DNA from: Alteromonas macleodii
GTDB lineage: Bacteria > Pseudomonadota > Gammaproteobacteria > Enterobacterales > Alteromonadaceae
Assembly: GCF_903772925.1 (NCBI RefSeq)
Contig: NZ_LR812090.1
Location: 1,818,333-1,882,332, forward strand
Direction: 5' to 3'
DNA length: 64,000 nucleotides
Shown here: piece by piece, positions 39,020 to 47,785 of the stretch
How the letters are laid out: every line of letters starts with the position of its first letter
Position numbering within the stretch: the stretch's first letter is position 1
Translations under genes and position numbers: made by a program
Notes under the pieces: generated by a model
The model's input: only the letters and a program-made list of their open reading frames with translations
What the model was told of the DNA's origin: nothing
Databases searched by the model: none

Positions 39020-39029
39020 TTGTTAACAA
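39020..39029. promoter_or_regulatory. Operator-like palindrome TTGTTAACAA
   Basis: Perfect copy, 54 bp upstream of the second halogenase-like gene and 69 bp upstream of the divergent ExoP-domain gene. It could serve both. Confidence 0.65.
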
Positions 39030-39097
39030 AATTAGTTTGAGATATTCTAATAATCCGCGAAAAGATTCAAGTAATAAATAGATAAGGAAGCAGTAAA

Positions 39098-39748
39098 ATG
39101 TTGACACGTTGGTGTTCTTTAGTAGTTGTCCTGCTGGTTTCCAATAGTGCATTTGGAAAACAAAATGAAACGGACGCTAACATCCATTATTTTCATGAAG
39201 GCCTAGTGATATCGCCTTGGGAATTAAGTTTAAACTATGGGAAAAACAGCATTGATGAGAACGGTTACGCGTCTACAGTTAGAAATAGCTTAGTGTTAAG
39301 GGCCGTGGAGGGAAAAAATGGAAATGATGCGATTCAGTTAAAATGGAAACCGAAAGATATTAAAACCGAATGGGGTGGAATAGATAAGAATATTCTCACT
39401 GCTACTCTTACCAATACTGGTGGATTTATTGATTTATCATCGGTAAAAGAGAATGCTGCAATCGCGTTAGACATTATGGTATTGAGCCCGCCTAAAGAGC
39501 TGGTGGATTGGACGATAGAAAGTGAATGGAACTGGAAGCAGAGAGCGTCATTTCCTTTAAAGAATGTTTTAAAAAAGCTTCCTAAAAAAGAATGGATTAC
39601 TGTACCAATTCCACTTAAATGTTTTGATGGTGGAAGTGTCAACTTTAGTAAAATCACCTCAATAATGCAGCTGTCGACCGAGGGAAAAATGGAAATTGTT
39701 CTTGGTGATATTAGATTGTCTGCCCTTCCTGAAGGGATAGGGTGTTAA
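39098..39748 (+). CDS. Stand-alone ExoP-type galactose-binding domain protein
   Basis: This is a 216-residue exported protein with a signal peptide (LTRWCSLVVVLLVSNSAFG). The mature part resembles the C-terminal galactose-binding-like domain (ExoP/Exop_C) found at the end of GH3 glucosidases of marine gammaproteobacteria: ISPWELSLNYG, IDLSSVKENAAIALDIMV, EWITVPIPLKCF and EIVLGDIRLS. No catalytic domain is attached; an AAGGAAG ribosome binding site and the signal peptide directly before the domain show that the gene is complete and not the tail of a longer one. A small soluble glycan-binding protein in the periplasm or outside the cell is the likely role. It shares its divergent promoter with the second halogenase-like gene. 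Confidence 0.7.
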   Translation: MLTRWCSLVVVLLVSNSAFGKQNETDANIHYFHEGLVISPWELSLNYGKNSIDENGYASTVRNSLVLRAVEGKNGNDAIQLKWKPKDIKTEWGGIDKNILTATLTNTGGFIDLSSVKENAAIALDIMVLSPPKELVDWTIESEWNWKQRASFPLKNVLKKLPKKEWITVPIPLKCFDGGSVNFSKITSIMQLSTEGKMEIVLGDIRLSALPEGIGC

Positions 39749-39810
39749 TTGCATAGCGAGACTGAGCTAGCACTGCTAAGCTAAGCGGTTTATAACAAAT
39801 CACACAAAGT

Positions 39811-39852
39811 GAATCTGGTGGTTCTTCCTGTTTGGATAACGCTACCAGATTC
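39811..39852. terminator. Hairpin between convergent ExoP-domain and GH16 genes
   Basis: Stem gaatctggt (39811-39819) with accagattc (39844-39852), followed by AATTTTA. It is probably the terminator for the plus-strand gene. Confidence 0.55.
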
Positions 39853-39877
39853 AATTTTAGATTACTGCTCATTTAGA

Positions 39878-40753
39878 TTATTCAGCGGGAACAGGCTTAT
39901 AAAAACGCACCCAATCGACAAGATAGTTACCGCGAGTTTTGTCGTCCAGTTCCTTGTTTGTCGGTGTTAATCCTTGTGACGTTCGCCAGTCCTGGTCCTC
40001 CAAATTAAAGATGGCTTGCATAGGTTTATTCAGTCCTTTGCCATCTGTATAGTTGTGCGGGTCGATAACATCTTTACCAGACGAGACCTTTACTTTTTTG
40101 CCATTAACGAAATACTCTAGGTGCCAAGGATCGCGCCAATACACTCCAACTCTGACAAACTCATCTCTAAACGTAGTGCCGTTGTAATACCATGTGTCTT
40201 CGGACTTTGGCTGGTAATCTGCAAACGGCTCTCTTATGAAAACGTGATGGCTTAAGTGAAGTCGTTCTGCAAACCACTTATTGTTCGGCTGATCTCCACC
40301 ATATGCTTCAAGAATATCAATTTCTTGGGTGGAGTCCTTACTCAAAAGCCAAAAGTCTGACGCTAATACTTGATTCATTATCTTAGCTTTTACTTCTACA
40401 TAGAGTGGGTAAGTTAGCGAATCATGAGATGTGATACTTCCCATCATTATTTTCTGCGATAAACGTTTTCGACTGGCAGAAAGTTGCAATTTACCGTCCT
40501 TTACAAAAGACTGGTGTGGATGCCATTCTGTACGACTAGGTCCTTTCCAGCTATTGATAAATCCTTCATACCAGCGCTCAGCGAAGCTATGTCCTTTGTT
40601 TTCAGCGGGTGCGTCATAGTTAAAGTCATCTGATAACGGATGAAGTTGCCATTTCATTCCTTCACCTGCATCCACTGGTACTGGGTAAGCATCCCAATCC
40701 TTAGCTGAGACGGAATGGACGAAAAAAAAGGGTAACAAGTAGGCTACTCGCAT
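39878..40753 (-). CDS. GH16 endo-beta-agarase or porphyranase
   Basis: This is a 291-residue secreted GH16 enzyme with a short signal peptide (YLLPFFFVHSVSA) and a single jelly-roll catalytic domain. The active-site motif is EIDILEAYGGD (nucleophile Glu144, Asp146, acid/base Glu149). N-terminal GMKWQLHPLSDDFNY and the ending YLVDWVRFYKP are typical of the agarase/porphyranase subgroup. It would cut internal beta-1,4 links of agarose or porphyran and start depolymerisation outside the cell. It lies 25 bp downstream of the second sulfatase on the same strand, so both are probably expressed from the operator-bearing promoter near 42585. Agarase versus porphyranase specificity cannot be fixed from these motifs. 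Confidence 0.9.
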   Translation of the reverse strand: MRVAYLLPFFFVHSVSAKDWDAYPVPVDAGEGMKWQLHPLSDDFNYDAPAENKGHSFAERWYEGFINSWKGPSRTEWHPHQSFVKDGKLQLSASRKRLSQKIMMGSITSHDSLTYPLYVEVKAKIMNQVLASDFWLLSKDSTQEIDILEAYGGDQPNNKWFAERLHLSHHVFIREPFADYQPKSEDTWYYNGTTFRDEFVRVGVYWRDPWHLEYFVNGKKVKVSSGKDVIDPHNYTDGKGLNKPMQAIFNLEDQDWRTSQGLTPTNKELDDKTRGNYLVDWVRFYKPVPAE

Positions 40754-40778
40754 GTCTTAGTACCTTTAAGTTAGAGGT

Positions 40779-42491
40779 TTAATACGGGTCATTAGGCTTA
40801 ATTTTGATAATGTGCCTGTAATCTATAATCTTGTTTCTGCTCTTCCATTCTTCAGCCATTGTTGTTAAGCGCTTCACTAATTCAGGGTGCATGTCCGCAA
40901 CATTGTTCACCTCCCCAGGGTCGTTCTCAATATCATATAGCTCAATTGCTACACCTGGTTTTGCGAGCGTTTGTAAATACCAACCGGGCTCAATAAGAAG
41001 CTTCCACTTACCTTTATACAGTACACTTTGCTGTCCCTTATCATTGTTATATAACTCAATAGGAGGGGGTAATTGCTTACCTTTAAGTAAAGGAACGATA
41101 CTTCGTCCATCGGGCGGGCGAGGAGTATTGCCGCGAAATATTTGAGGAAACTCCGCCCCGCTAAGCTCAATAAAGGTAGAGAATAGATCGCCTACCCATA
41201 CTATGTCGTTAGACAATGAGCCTGGCTGTATTGTGTTGGGCCAATGTAATATGGCGTGAGTTCTCGCCCCACCTTCCCAAAGCAGCGCTTTTACTCCAGC
41301 ATAGGGCTGATTCATAAGGTCGCCTATGTGAGAAGCTGCGCCGTTGTCTGAAAGGTAAACAATTAACGTATTATCCAACTGACCCGCTTCCTTTAGTTGG
41401 GAAACAAGTCGCCCCACGTTGTCATCTAATTTTTCCATCATAGCTGCGTGGAAAGACGCTTTTTCAACATACTGTGTATATTTCTCTGCCGGCATATTGT
41501 TGTAAAATGCATTTGTATCTCTCGCTTCTGCTTCTTTGGGAAACATTCCAAGAGAAACAAGTCGCTTGTGTCGGCCTTTAGCGATACTGGTCAGATCCGA
41601 GTATTTTTTCTTGTACTTATCGACAAGTTCTTTTGGTGCTTGAAGCGGTTTATGTGGTGCTCGGTAAGCAACGTACATGAAAAACGGTTTATCTTTTATT
41701 GTTGTTTGCTTTAGCATCGAGATAGCTTCATCCGTAATGCCATCGGTCGCATAAAATGCTATACCTTTCTTGCCATCACAGGCTGAGTAATGTTTCCTGC
41801 TATAGTCGGTGTCGCTATAGCATCGCATATCATATTGCTGTTTGTATTTGAGTTCGGCTGGTTCGTTGTTGTGGTAATAGGGATGTGGAAGGCCAGGCTG
41901 ATAAAATAGATTTCCTTGTGCACCGTGAAATACAAAGCTTTTTTCAAACCCTCGTTGTGGCGGCAGTGCCAAATAGTCTAATTCCATTTCTTGAGCGGTT
42001 AGTGCCATTTGTGGAGGGTGGACAGCTTTCCACTTAGGTGCCATTTCTTCTTGGTGCTGTTTAATGTAGCTTCCACCTAAATGCCATTTACCTACCATCA
42101 TTGTTTGATAGTCGGAATCAAGAAGCAGCTCTGAAATTAAAGGTTGTTCATACTTTAAACGTGCGCGGTGTGCTGAAAAAGGTAACTCCCGTTCCCAGTC
42201 CCCGACAACGCCACCGCCGAAACCCACGTGAGCTGCTTCTACACCCGTTAGGAGTGATGCCCTAGTTGGACTGCATCTTGCGTTACTGTAAAACCGCGAA
42301 AGCTTAAGGCCGTTAGCTGCTAGTGCATCTAAATTTGGGGTTGCTATTTCGCCGCCAAAGCTTCCTAAATCACTATAGCCAGCATCATCAGAAACAATGA
42401 GTAGAATATTTGGTTGTATTTCTTGGGCTAAACAAAAGGATGAAACACTTAGGCAGAATGCAAAAGGTATCCAAATAAACAGTTTTTTCAT
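40779..42491 (-). CDS. Type I (formylglycine) sulfatase, second copy
   Basis: This is a 570-residue exported S1 sulfatase. The start at 42491 follows a GAAGG ribosome binding site and gives a clean signal peptide (LFIWIPFAFCLSVSSFCLAQ); 42518 would add nine residues. Metal ligands are in LLIVSDDAGYSDLGSFGG and the modified Cys73 is in NARCSPTRASLLTG (C-x-P-T-R). Other landmarks are GKWHLGG, YRAPHKPLQAP, LSDNGAASH and GKWKLLIEPGW. It is about 100 residues longer than the copy at 29392 and clearly a different subfamily, so the two likely attack different sulfate positions or chain ends. Operon with the GH16 gene. No maturase in the window. Confidence 0.93.
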   Translation of the reverse strand: MKKLFIWIPFAFCLSVSSFCLAQEIQPNILLIVSDDAGYSDLGSFGGEIATPNLDALAANGLKLSRFYSNARCSPTRASLLTGVEAAHVGFGGGVVGDWERELPFSAHRARLKYEQPLISELLLDSDYQTMMVGKWHLGGSYIKQHQEEMAPKWKAVHPPQMALTAQEMELDYLALPPQRGFEKSFVFHGAQGNLFYQPGLPHPYYHNNEPAELKYKQQYDMRCYSDTDYSRKHYSACDGKKGIAFYATDGITDEAISMLKQTTIKDKPFFMYVAYRAPHKPLQAPKELVDKYKKKYSDLTSIAKGRHKRLVSLGMFPKEAEARDTNAFYNNMPAEKYTQYVEKASFHAAMMEKLDDNVGRLVSQLKEAGQLDNTLIVYLSDNGAASHIGDLMNQPYAGVKALLWEGGARTHAILHWPNTIQPGSLSNDIVWVGDLFSTFIELSGAEFPQIFRGNTPRPPDGRSIVPLLKGKQLPPPIELYNNDKGQQSVLYKGKWKLLIEPGWYLQTLAKPGVAIELYDIENDPGEVNNVADMHPELVKRLTTMAEEWKSRNKIIDYRHIIKIKPNDPY

Positions 42492-42584
42492 AGAAGTACC
42501 TTCAATTTCAAAACACATAAGGCTCGCGAAAACTAGAAAACGCAGTTAAGCAGGTGCCACAACGTCATTATTGTTTTACGTTAA

Positions 42585-42594
42585 TTGTTAACAA
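42585..42594. promoter_or_regulatory. Operator-like palindrome TTGTTAACAA
   Basis: Perfect copy 94 bp upstream of the second sulfatase, the first gene of the sulfatase-GH16 unit. Confidence 0.65.
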
Positions 42595-42722
42595 AATGTC
42601 AAGTGTTACAAAAAAGGATGAGGAAAAGAAAGACTGATATATATAGAGAGACATGAGTTGGGCGAACTAAAGTGCCTAAAACGACACTTTAGATTCATGA
42701 CTTTAAAGGGGTAAGCGTAGCG

Positions 42723-43308
42723 TTATTTGATATTTTTCCGAATTGCCGCGACAGCTTGTTTTACGTCTCCATTCTTAAACGCATCAACGATATCTCTATG
42801 CTCTTCAACGAGCTTATCTGAGGTTTTGATACGCTGATAGTTCATGCGCATACGGATAACGATGGGGTACCATAAATTAAGTAGGTCTTCTCCACCAGCA
42901 AGCTCTACAAAGTACTGGTGAAAAGCTATGTCAGCCTTGGTGAGCTCAGTATACTCTTGTTTCTCAAAATGCTCTTGCATAATGGCAATAAGCTTATCCA
43001 TTTCTGCAAGTTGCTCTTTGGATATAAGGCCAATAATTTCTTTAGCAGCAAACTCCTCAATCTTTTTTCGCATATCAATACTGAGTTTTTGAAGGGCCGC
43101 TGGCAGTGGGTTGTTTACCGACGCACCAACGTTATTTTTACTAATTAAAAGGCCTTCTTTTGTCAGTTTGAGTATCACATCTCGAATGGGACCTCTTGAA
43201 ACACCGAAGCGCTCTGCAAGCTGTATTTCGCGCAAGCTCACCGGATATAATGTCTGAGCGTAAAACATCTGCTATCTGATCACGCACTGAGAGTATTTTA
43301 GGCTTCAT
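42723..43308 (-). pseudogene. Frameshifted GntR (FadR-type) regulator
   Basis: Two reading frames together make one GntR-family regulator. From ATG 43308 (or 43320) the first frame gives MKPKILSVRDQIADVLRSDI then ISGEL. At about 43234-43238 the match jumps to another frame that gives LREIQLAERFGVSRGPIRDV, the rest of the winged helix-turn-helix, and an FCD-type effector domain with metal-binding-like residues (DIAFHQYFVEL, EEHRDIVDAF), ending at 42723. In intact relatives 'GEL' is followed by a few residues (PG-x-x) before 'LREIQLAE', so a small deletion that is not a multiple of three has removed them. Only a protein missing the first helices can be made from an internal ATG at 43268. A degenerate operator-like site lies upstream, as expected for self-regulation. 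Confidence 0.8.
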
Positions 43309-43346
43309 AAGACTCTTCATTATTTTAGAATTTAATCATCGATAAA

Positions 43347-43356
43347 TTGTTAACTT
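43347..43356. promoter_or_regulatory. Operator-like site TTGTTAACTT
   Basis: An 8/10 match to the palindrome, 38 bp upstream of the GntR pseudogene start. Confidence 0.45.
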
Positions 43357-43467
43357 TATTTTGTGAAATGTCCAGATTTTTAAAAGCACAGCTAGCAAAC
43401 CTGCCCTAAATATTAAGCGTCGAATAAAATTTTAGCTAAGCGTACAACAAAAAAGTCACAAATTGTA

Positions 43468-43477
43468 TTGTTAACAG
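43468..43477. promoter_or_regulatory. Operator-like palindrome TTGTTAACAG
   Basis: A 9/10 match, 63 bp upstream of the second GH50 gene. Confidence 0.6.
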
Positions 43478-43515
43478 TTTAATGTTGTCTTGGATGTGGT
43501 TATACTAGATTTTGA

Positions 43516-43525
43516 TTGTTAATAA
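43516..43525. promoter_or_regulatory. Operator-like site TTGTTAATAA
   Basis: A 9/10 match, 15 bp upstream of the second GH50 gene's ATG and 48 bp centre to centre from the previous site. Confidence 0.5.
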
Positions 43526-43540
43526 ATTGTGAGAAAAGAA

Positions 43541-45868
43541 ATGAATAGAACAGCCATCGCGTTGGCGCTTTCTTTGAGCCTTTTGGGTTGTCAACAGACA
43601 AAAAGTAGTGAGAAGACTGACATTGTTTCACAGGGTAAAAGTGACGTTCATAGCGCACTTCTTCAGCAAGAAAAGACGCTCATCGCCTTTTCTGAGTCGT
43701 CATTAGACAGTAATGTAAGCCTGATTAATGCAACAGCGCAAGCCAATGAGGGCCGTTTATATATAACCTTTCTGGGTAAAGACAATCCTTACGCAGGCAT
43801 CTCAATTAAGCCTGATACGCCTTGGGATATGAGTCACTTAGATGACTTTAACCTAGCGATGGATATTAAAAATACTGGAGAACATCCCGTTCAACTTTTT
43901 TTAAATATTTCTGACGTTGATGGGGCGACGTATACGCGGAGTGTTGCAGTACCAAGAGGGGACACAACCACGTACTACGCCAAAATGCGCGGCCATGATT
44001 TGGCGACTCCAGATGGTAATGTAAATCAGGAACTAAACTTTTTATCTGGTTTTCGTTCCAATCCTGAAACGTGGGATTCAAATGATGTGCAGTTTATTTC
44101 GATGTGGGGCAAGAAAAATCTTAACCTCAAGGGTATTACTGAAATAAGCATATCAGTACAAAGTAACTTATTCGATAAATCTATAGCGTTGGGCAATATT
44201 AGATTACGACCGAATCCAGAAATGAATGAGAACTTTCTTACTCAAATAGTTGATGAGTTTGGTCAGAATGCAAATGTCGAATTTCCAGGAAAAATTCATT
44301 CCCAGCAAGAAATTGAAGCTGCAAGAGAGGCAGAAGCGAAAAAGCTAGATAACAAACTGATGCCGGATCGTTCGCGCTTCGGAGGTTATAAAGATGGTCC
44401 TAAACTCGCAGCTACAGGCTATTTTAGAACAGAAAAAGTAGATGGGAAATGGGCACTCGTTGACCCTGAAGGGTATCTTTACTTCGCAACGGGTTTAGAC
44501 ATTATTCGTTTATCAAACACTTCAACAATGACCGGGTATGGTTTTGATGAAAGCCTAGTTGATTTGGGAGGTGACGGCGTTACACCAGAAGATTCGAAGG
44601 GGCTTAACCGGGTAAATGATGAAGCTATTCCAAGTAGACATGTTGTATCTGAAGTACGTGCCAACTTGTTTGAATGGTTGCCGTCTTACGATGAACCACT
44701 TGGGAAGTGGTTTGGTTACCGTGGAAGCGCTCATTCTGGCCCAGTGAAAAAAGGTGAAACATTTAGCTTTTATGCAGCCAATCTGGAACGCAAATACGGA
44801 AGTGAAGACCCGTTGGAAGCATGGGAACAAGTGACCATTAAGCGCATGAAATACTGGGGCTTCTCTTCGTTAGGAAATTGGACCGATCCGCGCTTCTATC
44901 AAAATAATGAAGTTCCGTTTTTTGCCAATGGTTGGATAATTGGTGACTTTAAAACGGTGTCGAGCGGTAACGACTTTTGGGCTCCATTGCCCGATGTGTT
45001 TGACCCTGAGTTTGCCCGTCGTGCTGATATTACTGCTGCTACTATTGCCAAACAAGTTCAGAATAACCCTTGGTGTGTGGGCGTATTTATTGATAATGAA
45101 AAAAGTTTCGGTAGAAGTGAAAGTAATGAAACACGGTACGGAATTGTGCTCCATACGCTAAAGCGAAACGGTAAAGATGTACCTACAAAAGCAGCTTTCA
45201 CTGAACTTATGAAAGCGAAATATTCGAATATAAATTCGCTTAATGAAGTATGGGGAACCGACATCGCTTCATGGGAGGCGTTTGATCAAGGCATTGACTC
45301 GTCGATAAGAAATGAGGCTCAATTAGAAGACTATAGCGCAATGTTATATCACTATGGTGAGCAGTATTTCAAAATAGTGAACACTGCATTAGATAAGCAT
45401 ATGCCTAATCACATGTACCTGGGCGCGCGATTCCCTGACTGGGGTAAACCGATGGAGATCGTAAAAGCTGCTGCTAAGCACGTTGATGTAATGTCTTACA
45501 ATGTTTATAAAGAAGGTATACACCCGCAGTCATGGGCATTTTTAGAAGAAATAGACATGCCTAGTATTATTGGCGAGTTTCACTTTGGTGCCCGAGACAA
45601 TGGGCTATTTCACCCCGGTTTGATCCAGGCAGCTACACAGCAAGACCGAGCAGAAATGTACAAAGACTATATGCATTCCGTTATCGATAATCCCTATTTT
45701 GTTGGCGCCCATTGGTTCCAGTATATGGATTCACCCATTTCAGGCCGTGCTTATGACGGCGAAAACTACAACGTGGGCTTCGTTAACGTAACCGACACCC
45801 CTTATGCTCCTATGGTGGAGGCTGCGCGGGAGATAAACGGTAATATGTACTCAAGACGCTTTAAGTAG
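43541..45868 (+). CDS. GH50 beta-agarase lipoprotein (second copy)
   Basis: This is a 775-residue GH50 enzyme, paralogous to the gene at 20732 along its whole length. ATG 43541 gives MNRTAIALALSLSLLGC with lipobox SLLGC. An N-terminal carbohydrate-binding-like sandwich (about residues 40-220) precedes the catalytic barrel. Shared blocks include FEWLPSYDEPLGKWFGYRGS, GETFSFYAANLERKYG, ITIKRM/VTIKRM and FFANGWIIGDFKT. Candidate catalytic glutamates are in VGVFIDNEKSFG and SIIGEFHFG. It probably degrades agarose or neoagaro-oligosaccharides from the end, at the outer membrane or in the periplasm. It has its own promoter with two operator-like sites and a strong terminator. Confidence 0.9.
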   Translation: MNRTAIALALSLSLLGCQQTKSSEKTDIVSQGKSDVHSALLQQEKTLIAFSESSLDSNVSLINATAQANEGRLYITFLGKDNPYAGISIKPDTPWDMSHLDDFNLAMDIKNTGEHPVQLFLNISDVDGATYTRSVAVPRGDTTTYYAKMRGHDLATPDGNVNQELNFLSGFRSNPETWDSNDVQFISMWGKKNLNLKGITEISISVQSNLFDKSIALGNIRLRPNPEMNENFLTQIVDEFGQNANVEFPGKIHSQQEIEAAREAEAKKLDNKLMPDRSRFGGYKDGPKLAATGYFRTEKVDGKWALVDPEGYLYFATGLDIIRLSNTSTMTGYGFDESLVDLGGDGVTPEDSKGLNRVNDEAIPSRHVVSEVRANLFEWLPSYDEPLGKWFGYRGSAHSGPVKKGETFSFYAANLERKYGSEDPLEAWEQVTIKRMKYWGFSSLGNWTDPRFYQNNEVPFFANGWIIGDFKTVSSGNDFWAPLPDVFDPEFARRADITAATIAKQVQNNPWCVGVFIDNEKSFGRSESNETRYGIVLHTLKRNGKDVPTKAAFTELMKAKYSNINSLNEVWGTDIASWEAFDQGIDSSIRNEAQLEDYSAMLYHYGEQYFKIVNTALDKHMPNHMYLGARFPDWGKPMEIVKAAAKHVDVMSYNVYKEGIHPQSWAFLEEIDMPSIIGEFHFGARDNGLFHPGLIQAATQQDRAEMYKDYMHSVIDNPYFVGAHWFQYMDSPISGRAYDGENYNVGFVNVTDTPYAPMVEAAREINGNMYSRRFK

Positions 45869-45890
45869 CTAGACACATTTTTGTTTGACA

Positions 45891-45917
45891 AAAAGGCCTG
45901 TTTTAAGGCCTTTTTAT
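45891..45917 (+). terminator. Intrinsic terminator after the second GH50 gene
   Basis: Stem aaaaggcc (45891-45898) and ggcctttt (45907-45914) followed by T-rich sequence. It immediately precedes the PhoD-like pseudogene. Confidence 0.85.
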
Positions 45918-45930
45918 TTAGGAGTTTACT

Positions 45931-46874
45931 ATGTCTGAACGCCCTGATTTATTAAAGCGAAGAACACTAAAACTCGCTCTTGCTTCCGCAGTAACGACTT
46001 CGTTAGGCTGTGTAACACATTATTCTGACTCACAAGATGAAAACCTAACATCTAGTTCTTTTAATAAACCTTTTAAAGCAGACTGGGACGAGCGCTTTGA
46101 TGGCCCGTTTTTTGGGGAGAATGTATGGGCAAACCCCGTGGAAGACTGGGAAATAAAGCGTGGTCAAGCTTACTGCAGTAGCAAAAAAGGTTGTCGGAAT
46201 GTGCATTTGCTCACTCAATCTATTATTCAGCCAGAGCTTGGCTTTATCACACAGGTAGTAGTGGAGAGTGACCATACGCCATTCTTTAATGGTGGTGCAG
46301 GTTTTAATTTGGGGCTACGCACCAACCTCACCCCGAACGTTACCTTAAGTATGACTTCGATAGCAGTGGCTGGCCCGCTTCCGCTAGAAATCGTGCGGTC
46401 AGTATCATGAGAAAGGCAAAGGCGTTGCACATTTGCGGCGATACTCATCTTGGCACGCTTTCTCAATACGGGGTACATAAACCAAGAGACAGCAATTGGG
46501 CTTTCTGCTCTCCCGTTATTGCAGTTGGCTGGCCTCGCTGGTGGTTACCGGAAGACGCGGGACTGCCTTGTGTCGAGAGACCTAAGCATAATATGCCTAA
46601 CACCGGCAACTATCGAGATGCTTTCGGAAATGACATTTATGTGTATGCTGTTGCCCACCCGGATGTAGGGGAGTCACCAAATCGATATGTCAAAGCCCAT
46701 GAAAAAGGAAGTGGATTTGGGACCATTGAGTTTGACGTATCAAAGCAGACCTACACAGTAGATGCTTACCGGTTTAATGTGGATATTAGTGCCGATAGCG
46801 AATCCCCGCGGTTTCCGGGCTACCCCGTCACTATATATGCAAAAGAAAACGCAAGTGAAAATTTGTTGAATTAA
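45931..46874 (+). pseudogene. PhoD-like phosphatase with a large internal deletion
   Basis: Two parts of one PhoD-like (alkaline phosphatase D, metallophosphoesterase-type) protein are joined out of frame. The N-terminal part from ATG 45931 has a twin-Arg-like leader with a lipobox-like end (LKRRTLKLALASAVTTSLGC) and the leading domain (DERFDGPFFGENVWANP, GCRNVHLLTQ). The C-terminal part reads in another frame from about 46350: YDFDSSGWPASARNRAVS, then KALHICGDTHLGTLSQYG (metal-binding GDxHLG), WPRWWLPEDAG, and a C-terminal cap to 46874. The junction is near 46340-46352. The middle of the catalytic domain, which carries the other metal ligands and the active-site Arg, is absent, an apparent loss of several hundred codons. 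No functional enzyme can result. An AGGAG ribosome binding site remains intact. Confidence 0.75.
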
Positions 46875-46900
46875 TATTTTGTGGTATTAAATTGAAAAAT

Positions 46901-46928
46901 CCGCTCATCAAAAAATAGCGATGAGCGG
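46901..46928. terminator. Hairpin between PhoD remnant and esterase gene
   Basis: A perfect 9-bp stem, ccgctcatc (46901-46909) and gatgagcgg (46920-46928). It sits between convergent 3' ends; the flanking A tract on the left would act as a T tract for the minus strand. Confidence 0.6.
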
Positions 46929-46984
46929 TAAGTAGTATAAAGATTAGTAGCGCTTTCTTGCGTTAGTTTTTCAACTTTGAAGGT

Positions 46985-47785
46985 TCATAAACGCTTTTGA
47001 ATCTGATCAAAAAAACGCAGCGTTTTCTCTACGTTTCTGTGCCAATATGACCATTCATGGCCACCATCAAGCCACTCAAAATCAAAAGAGATACCTTCAT
47101 GTCTTAGTTGGCTCGTCAATGCTTTGTTACTTTCGTAGAGTACGTCTTGATAACCGCAGTCCAAACGCAAAGAAGGCAGTTCATTTTTGCTCTTACTAAG
47201 CCAGTACATTAAATCGGTTTCATACTCATGTTCACAGCAATAGGTTTCGATAGGGTAGTCGACAAAATGCGTAAAATCATCCATGCAGGTGATAGCTGAA
47301 TGAGCCGATATCCCTTTATATACCGATGGATATTTTGCACCTAGACGCAAAGCCCCAAACCCTCCCATGGAAAGACCCGATATATACCAATTGCTTTGCT
47401 TACTTACCGCATCTATGGTTTGAGTTACAGCGTCTTTGACATCTTCGACTATCCAGGTTTCATAATTGCCATGCTCTTTTAATGGGAGGTAACCCGAACC
47501 ATCCCATAGTGCGCCATCCGATGGCATAACTAATACGAATTCACCAAGCCCTTTTTTATGCAATTGTTTGTAAACCTCATGGACACCACCTAGGTTCATC
47601 CAAACCCAGTGATTACCATAAACACCATGCAGTAAAACCACAACAGGTAAATCTTTAGATTCAGGGTGCGCATTATAAACACTAATATCTCGCCGCCCGT
47701 TAACGGCGCTCGAATGCACAGTAATCAATGTAAGGTTGTCAGAAGTGAAGCGAGGGTTGGATACTTCTAGTCTTTTAACTGTCAT
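46985..47785 (-). CDS. Esterase D/S-formylglutathione-hydrolase-like alpha/beta hydrolase
   Basis: This is a 266-residue alpha/beta hydrolase of the esterase D (PF00756) type. The nucleophile elbow is GLSMGGFGAL, with the oxyanion region VVLLHGVYGNHWVW and a plausible triad Asp in DCGYQDVLYE and His in GGHEWSYW. No signal peptide is seen. Its ATG overlaps the stop of the upstream alcohol dehydrogenase (TAATG, 47783-47787 on the minus strand), which indicates translational coupling. The family includes S-formylglutathione hydrolases that pair with class III alcohol dehydrogenases in formaldehyde oxidation, but also tributyrin and feruloyl-type esterases. The coupling to an ADH in a locus with demethylating P450 genes favours the formaldehyde reading; this is inference. 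Confidence 0.8.
   Translation of the reverse strand: MTVKRLEVSNPRFTSDNLTLITVHSSAVNGRRDISVYNAHPESKDLPVVVLLHGVYGNHWVWMNLGGVHEVYKQLHKKGLGEFVLVMPSDGALWDGSGYLPLKEHGNYETWIVEDVKDAVTQTIDAVSKQSNWYISGLSMGGFGALRLGAKYPSVYKGISAHSAITCMDDFTHFVDYPIETYCCEHEYETDLMYWLSKSKNELPSLRLDCGYQDVLYESNKALTSQLRHEGISFDFEWLDGGHEWSYWHRNVEKTLRFFDQIQKRL

Noticed and set aside
42723..43268. Intact short GntR gene starting at 43268
   Set aside because: The first part of the DNA-binding domain lies upstream in another frame; a start at 43268 would lack the first helices of the winged helix domain.
46407..46874. Separate small gene starting at the ATG 46407
   Set aside because: The conserved PhoD sequence in this frame begins upstream of the ATG at about 46350 and there is no ribosome binding site, so it is the tail of the deleted gene.
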